From contig CALCZU010000003.1 of assembly GCA_937903155.1 (NCBI GenBank), positions 1 to 25,395 on the forward strand: 25,395 bases of DNA. Direction: 5' to 3'. The notes below the pieces were generated by a model. That model searched no databases, was not told the DNA's origin, and saw only the letters and a program-made list of their open reading frames with translations. Positions within the stretch are counted from its first letter, which is position 1. Every line of letters begins with the position of its first letter. The stretch is from an uncultured Bdellovibrionales bacterium. GTDB taxonomy: Bacteria; Bdellovibrionota; FAC87; UBA2466. Shown piece by piece: positions 1-6,428 of this stretch. The translations under genes were made by a program, and so were the position numbers.

Positions 1-27
1 GAGTTCAGACGTGTGCTCTTCCGATCT
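1..27 (+). other. Illumina sequencing adapter (artefact)
   Basis: The first 27 bases match the 3' end of the Illumina TruSeq Read 2 adapter, ending in GTGCTCTTCCGATCT. The biological sequence starts at base 28, inside an open reading frame. This is assembly contamination and not genomic DNA. Confidence 0.97.
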
Positions 28-347
28 GGCAACGAAACGTTTTCGTAAAGCGTGAGATCGGGAAGCAACTTGAAATCCTGAAAAACAAATCCGACTTCTC
101 GTCGATATTGAAAAACTTTGTTCTTAGGGAGATTAGAAATGTCGCGATTGTTCACGATGATGGAACCTTCAGTCGCATGTTCCATTGCGAATAATAATTT
201 CAGGAGAGTGGTTTTTCCGGCTCCGTTGACTCCGGTGATGTAGGCAAACTCGCCTTTTTGTAGGTCAAAGGAAACGTTTTGCAGAGCACACCTTTCGCGG
301 CTGTAGCGCAAAACAACGCGGCTTAAGCGTACAAGTGAAGCACTCAT
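28..347 (-). CDS. ftsE: Cell-division ABC transporter ATPase FtsE, N-terminal part
   Basis: Translating the minus strand from the ATG at 347 gives about 106 residues of an ABC ATPase before the adapter cuts it off. A Walker A motif (GVNGAGKTT) is followed by a Q-loop region reading VFQDFKLLPDLTLYENV, which is characteristic of FtsE. FtsE pairs with FtsX at the division septum and couples ATP hydrolysis to activation of cell-wall hydrolases. A GAGGTG ribosome-binding site precedes the ATG. The signature and Walker B motifs and the expected ftsX neighbour lie beyond the contig end. Other ABC ATPases (LolD-like) are less likely given the Q-loop. Confidence 0.88.
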
Positions 348-496
348 GTCACCTCGGTCAGATTGGAAGAAGATTTTGTTCGGTAGTTACGTAAGTAAAT
401 TCTATCAAATAATAGGGTCCTACGCGAATTAATACATTGCGTCACACATCTTGCGATTTGCCATTGCGTCATACAGTAGGTATAAGGGTGAGTCCT

Positions 497-568
497 GGCG
501 CCATAGCCAAGTGGTAAGGCAGAAGTCTGCAAAACTTCTATTCCTCGGTTCGATTCCGAGTGGCGCCT
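497..568 (+). tRNA. tRNA-Cys (GCA)
   Basis: This is a complete cloverleaf. The acceptor arms GGCGCCA and TGGCGCC pair, the anticodon arm is AGAAGT/ACTTCT around the loop CTGCAAA with anticodon GCA, and the T-arm contains GGTTCGATTCC. The discriminator base is T568, as expected for tRNA-Cys. CCA is not encoded. Confidence 0.95.
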
Positions 569-569
569 A

Positions 570-593
570 AAAATTTCGCTACCGCGAAATTTT
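570..593 (+). terminator. Hairpin after tRNA-Cys
   Basis: The perfect 10-bp stem AAAATTTCGC/GCGAAATTTT with a TACC loop starts two bases after the tRNA. The T run is short and lies in the stem itself. It is a probable terminator or 3'-processing boundary for the tRNA. Confidence 0.6.
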
Positions 594-609
594 AGAAAAA
601 TAGAAAATT

Positions 610-678
610 GAAAAATTGAGAAATAGTTAAAAACAGAGGACCGAAATTTTTCCTCTATTTTCAATTTCTCAATTTTTC
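610..678 (-). terminator. Nested inverted repeats, probable terminator of the GDPD-like gene
   Basis: The outer arms, 610-624 and 664-678, are a perfect 15-bp inverted repeat (GAAAAATTGAGAAAT). The inner arms AGAGGA (635-640) and TCCTCT (651-656) form a second hairpin. Read on the minus strand, the inner hairpin is followed by GTTTTT, so it can end the transcript of the gene that stops at 689. Confidence 0.55.
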
Positions 679-688
679 ATCCTATTCC

Positions 689-1297
689 CTACCCCTTCAC
701 CTTTTCCCACTCTTCAATCGACTTCGTGCACACCCCCGCCGCAAACTTCGCGAGTGGCGCAAACTTCTTCACGTTCTCAAAATTCCCCGTATGCAACTCC
801 GGGCTGGCTAAATAAATTTTAAAATGCTGCGAAAGTTTCTCCACCGTGTTCACATCGACAGGTTCCCCTTGAAAGCTATCAACCCATGCATTCTTCACAA
901 GGCCTTTTAATGTCAGACAAGACTCAAGCGTTTCGTACTTCGAACAGCGCACGCTTAAGAACTCCCCCTGCCCTTCGTGCGCTAAGCGCACAACTGTGGG
1001 TGGCGACGTATCGATAAATAGAAAATTTTTGATCTTGTATCTCTGCAAAAGCAAAATCGTCCGCGTCTCTAAGCCATCTTCTTTCGTATTCACGAGAATC
1101 GGGCCTGTGAAACCTCTCTCTAAAAAATACTTAATCCACGTCTCAAAATTCTCGCCCAGTGTCCACGGATCGTGTGCCACTTTAAGCCCGCACGAAAAAA
1201 CTCCGTCGGATCGAATATCAATTTCGACTCCAACGTCTTTGGGGAGATCTTTTAATCGCTTTGCCTGATTTTCACGATGAAGAATAAATTGTGTCAT
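689..1297 (-). CDS. Glycerophosphodiester phosphodiesterase-like protein
   Basis: This 202-aa cytoplasmic-looking protein has the N-terminal pattern of the GDPD/PI-PLC TIM-barrel superfamily: His7-Arg8, Glu25-x-Asp27 (VEIDIR) and His42-Asp43 (VAHDPW). In true GDPD enzymes these residues bind the metal and do acid-base catalysis on glycerophosphodiesters. The protein is shorter than a typical GDPD of about 240-300 aa, so it may be a compact or divergent member with another phosphodiester or phosphosugar substrate. There is no signal peptide. The ATG at 1297 gives the conserved N-terminus. The gene is transcribed divergently from the FMN-reductase-like gene. Confidence 0.65.
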   Translation of the reverse strand: MTQFILHRENQAKRLKDLPKDVGVEIDIRSDGVFSCGLKVAHDPWTLGENFETWIKYFLERGFTGPILVNTKEDGLETRTILLLQRYKIKNFLFIDTSPPTVVRLAHEGQGEFLSVRCSKYETLESCLTLKGLVKNAWVDSFQGEPVDVNTVEKLSQHFKIYLASPELHTGNFENVKKFAPLAKFAAGVCTKSIEEWEKVKG

Positions 1298-1426
1298 AGA
1301 TTTTTAGAGGGTGTGTAAATTGTATCAAAAAGAAAGAGGCGACACATGCCCTGATGCAGTACTTGGCTTATGACTTGCATTTTGCTGAGATCGAAGTTTA
1401 ATGCTGGCATACAGCGAGGTGAACAA

Positions 1427-1987
1427 ATGCATTGGATGAGTCTCTGTGGATCTCTTAGAAAAGAATCGTATAATCGAAAACTTTTAAACGTCGCGACGAC
1501 GATTTTGAAAGAAAAGAAAATTCAGACTGTGGAGTTTCCCGAAACGGTTTATCAAATTCCACACATCAATGAGGATCTCGAAAAACAAGGGATTCCCATA
1601 GACGTCCTCGACTTAGGAAAACTCGTTACCGAAGCGCAAGCGATCGTCATTGCAACCCCTGAGTACAATCACAATTTCCCCGGACACTTAAAAACATTCG
1701 TCGATTGGATCTCACGAATCAAACCCGCGATGCCGTGGAAAAATAAACCGGTCGTCTTACTCTCCGCCTCCCCGTCAATGGCCGGTGGAAACCAAGGCCT
1801 TTGGAATTTCCGAATCTCCCTCGAAAATCTAGGCGCCTTCGTCTACCCCGAAATGTTTTCACTCGCTGTCGCTCACAAAGCTTTCAAAGAAGACGGAACA
1901 CTCTCGGACGAAAAAACAAACCAAAGATTAGAAGCCTTGATGGACGGCTATCTCAAGTACGTCAAAGCGCTCAATCCACCCAAATAA
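1427..1987 (+). CDS. NADPH-dependent FMN reductase family protein
   Basis: This 186-aa flavodoxin-like protein contains the phosphate-binding GSLRKESYNRKL near the N-terminus and the flavin-contacting PEYNHNFPGHLKTFVDWISR in the middle. Both are typical of the ChrR/YieF/AzoR-like NADPH-dependent FMN reductases (FMN_red family). These enzymes use NAD(P)H to reduce FMN, quinones or other electron acceptors in the cytoplasm. The ATG at 1427 is preferred because GAGGTGAAC lies just upstream. The frame is open for another 19 codons upstream, but that stretch resembles no family member. The reductase family is clear, but the substrate cannot be read from the sequence. Confidence 0.85.
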   Translation: MHWMSLCGSLRKESYNRKLLNVATTILKEKKIQTVEFPETVYQIPHINEDLEKQGIPIDVLDLGKLVTEAQAIVIATPEYNHNFPGHLKTFVDWISRIKPAMPWKNKPVVLLSASPSMAGGNQGLWNFRISLENLGAFVYPEMFSLAVAHKAFKEDGTLSDEKTNQRLEALMDGYLKYVKALNPPK

Positions 1988-2097
1988 ATAGAAACGGATA
2001 ATTTCCAAGCAATTCCCAATATTTAAACTATTTTTGAAGTTTCAAGAAATGCATTGAAAAACCCGCATTTTGTACTATTCTGGCCCACTTCAAATGC

Positions 2098-2174
2098 GCA
2101 CCCGTAGCTCAGTTGGATAGAGCATCAGACTACGAATCTGAGGGTCGTTGGTTCGAATCCATCCGGGTGCGCCA
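2098..2174 (+). tRNA. tRNA-Arg (ACG), island integration site
   Basis: This is a complete 77-nt tRNA. GCACCCG pairs with CGGGTGC, the D-arm is GCTCAGTTGGATAGAGC, the anticodon loop CTACGAA gives anticodon ACG, and the T-arm contains GGTTCGAATCC. CCA is encoded at 2172-2174. From base 33 (position 2130, in the anticodon loop) onward the gene is part of a 140-bp repeat found again at 6509, so this tRNA is the reconstituted left junction of an inserted element. Confidence 0.97.
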
Positions 2175-2269
2175 TTTAATTTTAATCTTCATCTTAAAAT
2201 TAATCTTTGATCAACGATTAACCTTAAGATTAAACTCAACCTAACAGCGACGTAGTCGCTCCGATGTCC
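2130..2269 (+). repeat. Left 140-bp direct repeat (attL)
   Basis: This segment is identical, base for base by eye, to 6509-6648 at an offset of 4379 bp. It covers the tRNA-Arg from the anticodon loop to its 3' end plus 95 bp downstream, including the 10-bp stem TTAATTTTAA/TTAAAATTAA (2176-2203). Beginning in the anticodon loop is typical of tyrosine-recombinase attachment sites in tRNA genes. Confidence 0.9.
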
Positions 2270-2484
2270 GCTCCTTGCACATGCAAGGTATCAAGTAAAC
2301 CTTGTTACTCAAGCGCTTCTTTATTGGTAGCGCGGCACCTGTCCCGGTATTCACTCGGCATACAACTGCATGTCTAAGTTTTGTTACGTTGGCTAACGTC
2401 TGCAGCTATTTCCGCCATCTCCCCACCCTAAATTAACGGGCACATGAAATGCAGTCTCATTTAGAAAGAAATCTAAAGGAGAGT
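2270..2484. other. Gene-free stretch inside the left island end
   Basis: This stretch begins with a palindrome at 2273-2288 (CCTTGCA-CA-TGCAAGG). I see no further convincing gene, promoter or RNA before the ribosome-binding site of the pseudogene at 2475-2483. Confidence 0.5.
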
Positions 2485-2769
2485 ATGAAGCATCTTATTT
2501 TATTAATGACGGTCCTATCCACTTTTTCTTTTGCAAAATCAGTCTATGTAAAGGGTTACACCCGCTCAAATGGGGCGTATGTTGCTCCTCACGTAAGATA
2601 AAGTCCTGATAACGCAAAATGGAATAATTACGGATCCTCTAAATCCGCTGGAAGTGCTTATACAGGTGGTTTCACTTCCCCATCACTCAGGGACTCGGAC
2701 AAAGACTGAATCCCCAACAATCTTGATGTGGACGATAATAACAACGGCATCTCTGACGATAATGAATAA
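2485..2769 (+). pseudogene. Exported thrombospondin type 3-like repeat protein, broken by two stops
   Basis: An ATG with a strong AAAGGAGAG site opens a 94-codon frame that is interrupted twice, by TAA at 2599-2601 and TGA at 2707-2709, before its final TAA. Read through, it has a signal peptide (residues 1-17, ending SFSFA), a segment VKGYTRSNGAYVAPHVR and an acidic C-terminus DSDKD-stop-IPNNLDVDDNNNG. The last resembles calcium-binding thrombospondin type 3 repeats, where Gly normally occupies the stop position (DKDGIPN). Both stops are one base away from a sensible sense codon (TCA, GGA). The reading frame is otherwise intact, so decay is recent. Confidence 0.75.
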
Positions 2770-2790
2770 TTAAATTTTTTTGGAGATTAA

Positions 2791-3075
2791 ATGTACCTAG
2801 TAAGACGTATCAAATTTCATTATTTTATATGCGGGCTTCTGCTTGCAAGTTGCACTCACCTTAAAATCATAACATGGTCTGATACTAAGCCAGCGTACAC
2901 CCTAACCTGTAAAAACGACATTTTGCCTTGTCTAGAGAAAGCTATAAAGATGTGTCCTAATGGATACGACAGATTAGATAAAAATGAGGACTCTCCAAGA
3001 AGAAAACACTTAATCATTTTCCGGTGCAAACCAAAGGAAAGTTCGCCACTTCCTGATGATGATGACCAAACCTAG
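2791..3075 (+). CDS. Small lipoprotein of unknown function
   Basis: This 94-aa protein starts 21 bp after the pseudogene with a GGAG site. A basic hydrophobic N-terminus leads to the lipobox LLASC near residue 21, so it should be lipidated and anchored in a membrane. The mature part has further cysteines in the pattern TCKNDILPCLEKAIKMCPNGYD, a C-x-n-C-L-x-K-A-x-x-x-C-P-x-G-Y core that may be disulphide-bonded in the periplasm, and ends in a run of acidic residues. It probably shares a transcript with the broken gene upstream. I do not recognise a named family. Confidence 0.75.
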   Translation: MYLVRRIKFHYFICGLLLASCTHLKIITWSDTKPAYTLTCKNDILPCLEKAIKMCPNGYDRLDKNEDSPRRKHLIIFRCKPKESSPLPDDDDQT

Positions 3076-3124
3076 ATATTAAAGACAACCTCCTTTTTTA
3101 TCTCGAGTAAGATAAATAAAAAAT

Positions 3125-3255
3125 GTGTCATTCAACTTCCAGGTCCTAAAAGCTACGCTCACGAAATTTCCCCACGATTAATTAAAAGAATGAATGTAAA
3201 TTTTTTCGAGTAAAAAATGACCGGAACTTATCGGCCGACAGAAGTTGAGTGACAC
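3125..3255. repeat. 131-bp segment bounded by 15-bp inverted repeats
   Basis: GTGTCATTCAACTTC at 3125-3139 and GAAGTTGAGTGACAC at 3241-3255 are inverted copies with one mismatch. Outside the arms are A6 on the left and T6 on the right, so each strand ends in a U-tract. The segment could be a small MITE-like insertion, a bidirectional terminator or a folded RNA. Confidence 0.6.
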
Positions 3256-3379
3256 TTTTTTACTTGTTCTTACAAATGATAGCTACCTTAAATTTGAAAA
3301 ACTATGCCGAGCTGAAAATTTGTGGCCCAGTGATGTTGTTGATGAGTTCATAAAACTCTATATTGAAAGGAAATCCTAA
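3245..3379 (+). CDS. Possible ribbon-helix-helix small protein
   Basis: A 44-residue frame from a TTG at 3245 encodes a C-terminal half that looks like the two helices of a ribbon-helix-helix DNA-binding protein: FEKLCRAENLWPSDVVDEFI followed by KLYIERKS. The preceding segment TFLLVLTNDSYL could be the strand. No convincing ribosome-binding site is visible, and the first codons lie in the right arm of the 131-bp inverted repeat, so the start is uncertain or the gene was truncated by that repeat. It ends 7 bp before the next gene, which fits translational coupling. It could also be a non-coding remnant. Confidence 0.4.
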   Translation: MSDTFLLVLTNDSYLKFEKLCRAENLWPSDVVDEFIKLYIERKS

Positions 3380-3386
3380 ACCGTTT

Positions 3387-4025
3387 ATGGCTGATCTTCC
3401 CGCAGAAGATGAAGACAAGAGTGGGCTTACTTCCAGAGTGAGTGTTGATAGGTGGCTTCAATGGATTGACAGTGATGCATTAAAATATGCAGTAACTTCA
3501 ATTCCTGATGAAATTTTATCGTTAGAAGAAGAGGAACTTCGAAAGAAATTTTCACCTACCCGAACAGATTATGCACTAAGACACAATTTATGGTCAGTGT
3601 TACGGATCCTGCCTGAGAACCCGAGGATAATTAAACCTATCGAGATCTATGGAGGAATTTGCTCGGGTACCCATTGGTATTCGAACATACTTACAAATCC
3701 TTATAAGCTTGCATGGCATTTTACACCCTTAAATAATTACGAAGAGATGCTAGAACCGCTTCTAGTTCGTTCTACTGAACGCTTATACGAATTTTTAAAT
3801 CTGAATATTTATGATCGTAAGGGTAAACCCAACCCTTCACTTGTAAGAGCCGTACTTGACGTCATTAAGCTAATTGAAAATAGAGTTCGTGGAGAAAGTA
3901 TCCAAAGAATCGAATCAAAAAACCTTAATATTTCCTCATCTCCGGAGCATAAATGGAAACTTGCTAATATGGATGATTTAAATGCAAAAATTGCTGAATT
4001 AGAAAGCGAGCTCAAAACTGTTTAA
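3387..4025 (+). CDS. Hypothetical island protein, possibly terminase-small-subunit-like
   Basis: This soluble protein of about 212 aa has no signal peptide. The ATG at 3387 is preferred over a TTG at 3363 because the latter lacks a ribosome-binding site; AAAGGAAA lies upstream of the ATG, though somewhat far. The middle holds several aromatic residues, the segment NPSLVRAVLDVIKLIENRVR with the following ESIQRIESKNLNI resembles the C-terminal part of some phage small terminase subunits, and the last 20 residues (LNAKIAELESELKTV) form a short coiled coil. I infer a phage-like origin at low confidence; the alternative is an unknown island protein with a coiled-coil oligomerisation tail. Confidence 0.55.
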   Translation: MADLPAEDEDKSGLTSRVSVDRWLQWIDSDALKYAVTSIPDEILSLEEEELRKKFSPTRTDYALRHNLWSVLRILPENPRIIKPIEIYGGICSGTHWYSNILTNPYKLAWHFTPLNNYEEMLEPLLVRSTERLYEFLNLNIYDRKGKPNPSLVRAVLDVIKLIENRVRGESIQRIESKNLNISSSPEHKWKLANMDDLNAKIAELESELKTV

Positions 4026-4220
4026 ATCAAAAAATTTTTCATCCATAATTTTTCGTTCGAGATAAATTTCACCTGTAGGGCTTACTATTAAAGTAAAATC
4101 CCCAAAACTCCAATGAAATCGGGATTAGGGCGAATTATATGCGTTAAACTACTTTAAGGCTGGAGTCCCCTTTGGTTGTTTTAAACTTCAATGACATGAG
4201 AAATTCGACCAGTACAAAAT

Positions 4221-4424
4221 CTATGCTTTTTTGGATGAGTCTGACTTACTCTCAAGATTATCCAAAAAACTTTGCATTAGATCTTCTATCACCCTAGAAA
4301 CAGGCGCTGTACCACAAGCCTTTTTAAATCGCTCATACAGACTTTTGGAAAGATAAAGTGAGGTTTTTTCCCGATCGTCCTTAGTTCGATGTTTTTCTAA
4401 AATTCGATTGGCATCAATCTTCAT
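4221..4424 (-). CDS. Ribbon-helix-helix (CopG/MetJ-like) regulator
   Basis: The 67-aa product begins MKIDANRILEKHRTKDD, continues with a predicted strand EKTSLYLSKSL and helices YERFKKACGTAPVSRVIEDL plus MQSFLDNL, and ends in a basic/serine tail. This is the order of a ribbon-helix-helix transcription factor or antitoxin. The ATG at 4424 is preferred; the frame is open 43 codons further upstream, but that part lies in AT-rich promoter-like DNA and would add a non-family hydrophobic extension. Two ATGCGGTAT repeats upstream may be its own operators. The DUF3800 gene ends 215 bp upstream on the same strand. No toxin partner is obvious. Confidence 0.65.
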   Translation of the reverse strand: MKIDANRILEKHRTKDDREKTSLYLSKSLYERFKKACGTAPVSRVIEDLMQSFLDNLESKSDSSKKA

Positions 4425-4447
4425 TGTAAACAGTAACTTATATAAAT

Positions 4448-4500
4448 ATACCGCATATATACCTACTATATATTCTATATATACACAAAAGATACCGCAT
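4448..4500 (-). promoter_or_regulatory. AT-rich promoter region with paired 9-bp repeats
   Basis: On the minus strand ATGCGGTAT occurs twice, at 4492-4500 and 4448-4456, 44 bp apart in the same orientation, flanking a TATATA-rich stretch (4457-4482). The position just upstream of the ribbon-helix-helix gene suggests promoter and operator sites. Confidence 0.45.
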
Positions 4501-4571
4501 GGCGTTGACTCTGTATAGAGCGTTAGAAACAAATTTTTTCTTGTCATCTGCAATATAGGCTTATACTTGTA

Positions 4572-4641
4572 CTAAGATCTCAAACTTAGCTAGACTAAGG
4601 AGTAGGATCTCCGGGCCTGGGCAACCAGGCCCTTCTTTTTT
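4572..4641 (+). ncRNA. Candidate small RNA ending at a strong terminator
   Basis: No plus-strand gene lies upstream of the plus-strand terminator at 4613-4641, so something short must be transcribed into it. TTGTCA (4541-4546) and TATACT (4562-4567), 15 bp apart, form a suboptimal promoter. The predicted transcript of about 70 nt carries CTAAG (4572), CTTAG (4585) and CTAAG (4595), which can form two mutually exclusive hairpins. Its end touches the stop codon of the convergent DUF3800 gene. Confidence 0.4.
4613..4641 (+). terminator. Strong rho-independent terminator
   Basis: The perfect 8-bp GC-rich stem GGGCCTGG/CCAGGCCC with a GCAA loop is followed by TTCTTTTTT. The T-tract is on the plus strand only. 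It overlaps the stop codon of the DUF3800 gene, which runs the other way. Confidence 0.85.
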
Positions 4642-5407
4642 ATAGGATAACCACACCTTGCGCTTGAGTTCTGCTGGCCTTCTTACAAAGGATTGGATCG
4701 AGACGCAAAAAGAAATTTCTCGCCCCTTTACTTCGCACGTGGTTATTGGGTTGTAGCCACTGTTTCAGGAAATAGGCATTCACATCTGCTAGCTGAACAA
4801 AATACGAGTGCTTCGACGATCGATGGATTGGATCTTTAACGATCTCGGTAGTCGGCAACATTCTAGAGCCTGATCCCCTATTATTTGTGTGCGGGATAGG
4901 ATTAAAAACACGCATTTTACGGGAGAGCTTACGAAGTTTAGGCTCATCAGTCTGGTCAACAACCAACAGAACTTTATCCATTTGATTCCCAGAGACGGGG
5001 AAGTTCTTTCTATGGGCGGTATTATTTAGTCTCTGAATCATTGTTGTCCACGCCATCTCAAAAACATCATATGTATCAGCTTTTCCCTGCTTATTGATAA
5101 CGACATTTATTACGGAGAGATCGACCTGCGATGCTTCAAAATCTAATACGTCTCGTAATAACCTCAGTCTAATGGCAGGTGCTATATGCGGTTTCGATTT
5201 GGTTCTTTGTGCTAGTTCTTGAGCATGGATCTCTTCCCGCAATTTTAAACCATATTTTTCTCGAAGGCTTCTGCGAAGCTGCACAATCGAATCTTGAACA
5301 GTTTGCCATCGAGTTTCATGCACAATTAGAGCACTTAGAGCAAAGTAAACAGAAGATCCCTCTTTTCTGCCAATGTCACCACTTTCATCTACATACGCAA
5401 TATACAA
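4640..5407 (-). CDS. DUF3800 domain protein
   Basis: This 255-aa protein has the DUF3800 hallmarks: an N-terminal YIAYVDESGD motif, an EEIHAQEL segment, a central LLVVDQTDEPK strand and a C-terminal KHSYFVQLADVNAYFLK segment. The family has an RNase-H-like appearance with conserved acidic residues, suggesting metal-dependent nucleic-acid cleavage, but its activity is not well established. The TTG at 5407 is preferred: it has GGGAG eight bases upstream and gives the usual family start (M-Y-I-A-Y-V-D-E-S-G-D). A longer frame from a TTG at 5437 has no such site. DUF3800 genes are common cargo of phages and islands, sometimes near defence systems. Confidence 0.82.
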   Translation of the reverse strand: MYIAYVDESGDIGRKEGSSVYFALSALIVHETRWQTVQDSIVQLRRSLREKYGLKLREEIHAQELAQRTKSKPHIAPAIRLRLLRDVLDFEASQVDLSVINVVINKQGKADTYDVFEMAWTTMIQRLNNTAHRKNFPVSGNQMDKVLLVVDQTDEPKLRKLSRKMRVFNPIPHTNNRGSGSRMLPTTEIVKDPIHRSSKHSYFVQLADVNAYFLKQWLQPNNHVRSKGARNFFLRLDPILCKKASRTQAQGVVIL

Positions 5408-5533
5408 ACCAATAGACTCCCGGAATATTCCAAGCAAAATCTTGGATTGCGGCTAATTAACACACCTATTGGGTCCTGCCAAATGAAGTGGAACTATTTT
5501 ATGATCCTAGATTTTAACGAAGAAGATTTAACC

Positions 5534-5878
5534 TCAGTAGCAAGTAAGATAAACCATCTTAGCTGCGGAATTTCTCATTTGAAGGTTCAGCACTCCACCA
5601 TCTGATCTCACTTTGCCCGTCTTTAGATCCTTATAACAGGAAATGTTCAGGAACGCCTGAAGACCTTCGCCAAGTCCACATCCTAATCTACGAATTTCGG
5701 TCCTTACTTTAGCTGTCGTAACATCTCCGACAGTACAATTCCAATCTTCAACTTTGAATTTACTCTCTCCATCTGCGATAGACTTCTCATCCATCTCAAC
5801 TGCAAACTTCCAGTGATAAATAGATGCTTTTAAATTTAACGGGGCGATAAGAAGTAGCGCCAAGATAAGCTTTTTCAT
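5534..5878 (-). CDS. Small exported protein of unknown function
   Basis: This 114-aa protein has a clear signal peptide (MKKLILALLLIAPLNLKA) followed by a soluble, probably all-beta mature domain. Four cysteines (in WNCTVG, LGCGLG, ISCYKD and at the C-terminus LTCY) could form two disulphides in the periplasm. AAAGG lies seven bases before the ATG. It follows the next upstream minus-strand gene by about 48 bp and may be co-transcribed with it. No family recognised. Confidence 0.75.
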   Translation of the reverse strand: MKKLILALLLIAPLNLKASIYHWKFAVEMDEKSIADGESKFKVEDWNCTVGDVTTAKVRTEIRRLGCGLGEGLQAFLNISCYKDLKTGKVRSDGGVLNLQMRNSAAKMVYLTCY

Positions 5879-5926
5879 TTAATACCTTTCAAATCAAACG
5901 TAAAAACTCTTTTAAAATTTTGAACC

Positions 5927-6313
5927 CTACTTAGCTTCAACACATTGATCTCGTGCCTTAAGTGTTTCATCAATCGCTTGCTTAATATCTTTTGGTTGTT
6001 GTGAGTATTTTAATTCATCTTTTGAAGAGATAGTAATTGAGATGTATTCATTAAATGAAAATACTGCCGGTCTCTTCTCCTTGATACAATTACAAAACTT
6101 TGTATGCCCAATAGCTTTTAAGCAATCGGAAAAAAACTCTTTCGAAGTCTTCTCAATCTGTCGCCTTGCATCCCTCACTACATCTAACGCTTTATCATAA
6201 CTTTCTAGTTTTTCGACTTGTTCTCTGGTAAGTGGCTTCTCATTTTGAGTTTCCGCAAAGCATAACGATGACAAAAGCGTAGCTACGAATAGTTTTCCTA
6301 AGAAAGTCTGCAC
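5927..6313 (-). CDS. Small exported Cys-containing protein
   Basis: This 128-aa protein starts at a GTG (6313) directly behind the strong ribosome-binding site AAAGGAGG; the frame is open 25 codons further upstream, but that stretch is not protein-like. The N-terminus (VQTFLGKLFVATLLSSLCFA) is a signal peptide. The mature part has a charged helical region (EQVEKLESYDKALDVVRDAR) and a compact motif C-L-K-A-I-G-H-T-K-F-C-N-C-I followed by SFNEYISI. Short periplasmic proteins with an F-C-x-C-I ... S-F-x-x-Y pattern occur in several proteobacteria, function unknown to me. It is the first gene of the right-hand minus-strand block of the island. Confidence 0.75.
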   Translation of the reverse strand: MQTFLGKLFVATLLSSLCFAETQNEKPLTREQVEKLESYDKALDVVRDARRQIEKTSKEFFSDCLKAIGHTKFCNCIKEKRPAVFSFNEYISITISSKDELKYSQQPKDIKQAIDETLKARDQCVEAK

Positions 6314-6413
6314 AGGTCCTCCTTTTTTATTCGAATAAATTGTACCCCAACCCTTAACTCCAGTCTTTTTGGGACAAATCTGGGACATTACCTACAGAAA
6401 ACGTCCGTTATGG

Positions 6414-6428
6414 ACCGTCAATGACGGT
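6414..6428. promoter_or_regulatory. Perfect palindrome near the right island end
   Basis: ACCGTCA and TGACGGT flank a single A. The site lies 100 bp upstream of the first gene of the minus-strand block and 81 bp inside the right repeat. It could be an operator or a recombination-directionality binding site. Confidence 0.4.

Noticed and set aside
2485..2769. Alternative genetic code reading TGA/TAA as sense
   Set aside because: No other gene in the window needs recoded TGA or TAA, and both stops are one base from expected codons, so decay is simpler.
3125..3255. Retron msr/msd-like inverted repeats
   Set aside because: No reverse transcriptase gene is present anywhere in the island, and the loop holds no typical msr/msd features.
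4221..5407. Type II toxin-antitoxin pair of the ribbon-helix-helix gene and DUF3800
   Set aside because: The two are 215 bp apart with an oppositely directed terminator between them, unlike the tight overlap of toxin-antitoxin pairs.
4640..5407. Terminator at 4613-4641 as the end of the DUF3800 transcript
   Set aside because: The T-tract is on the plus strand only; on the minus strand the stem is followed by GGAGATCC, so it does not terminate that gene.
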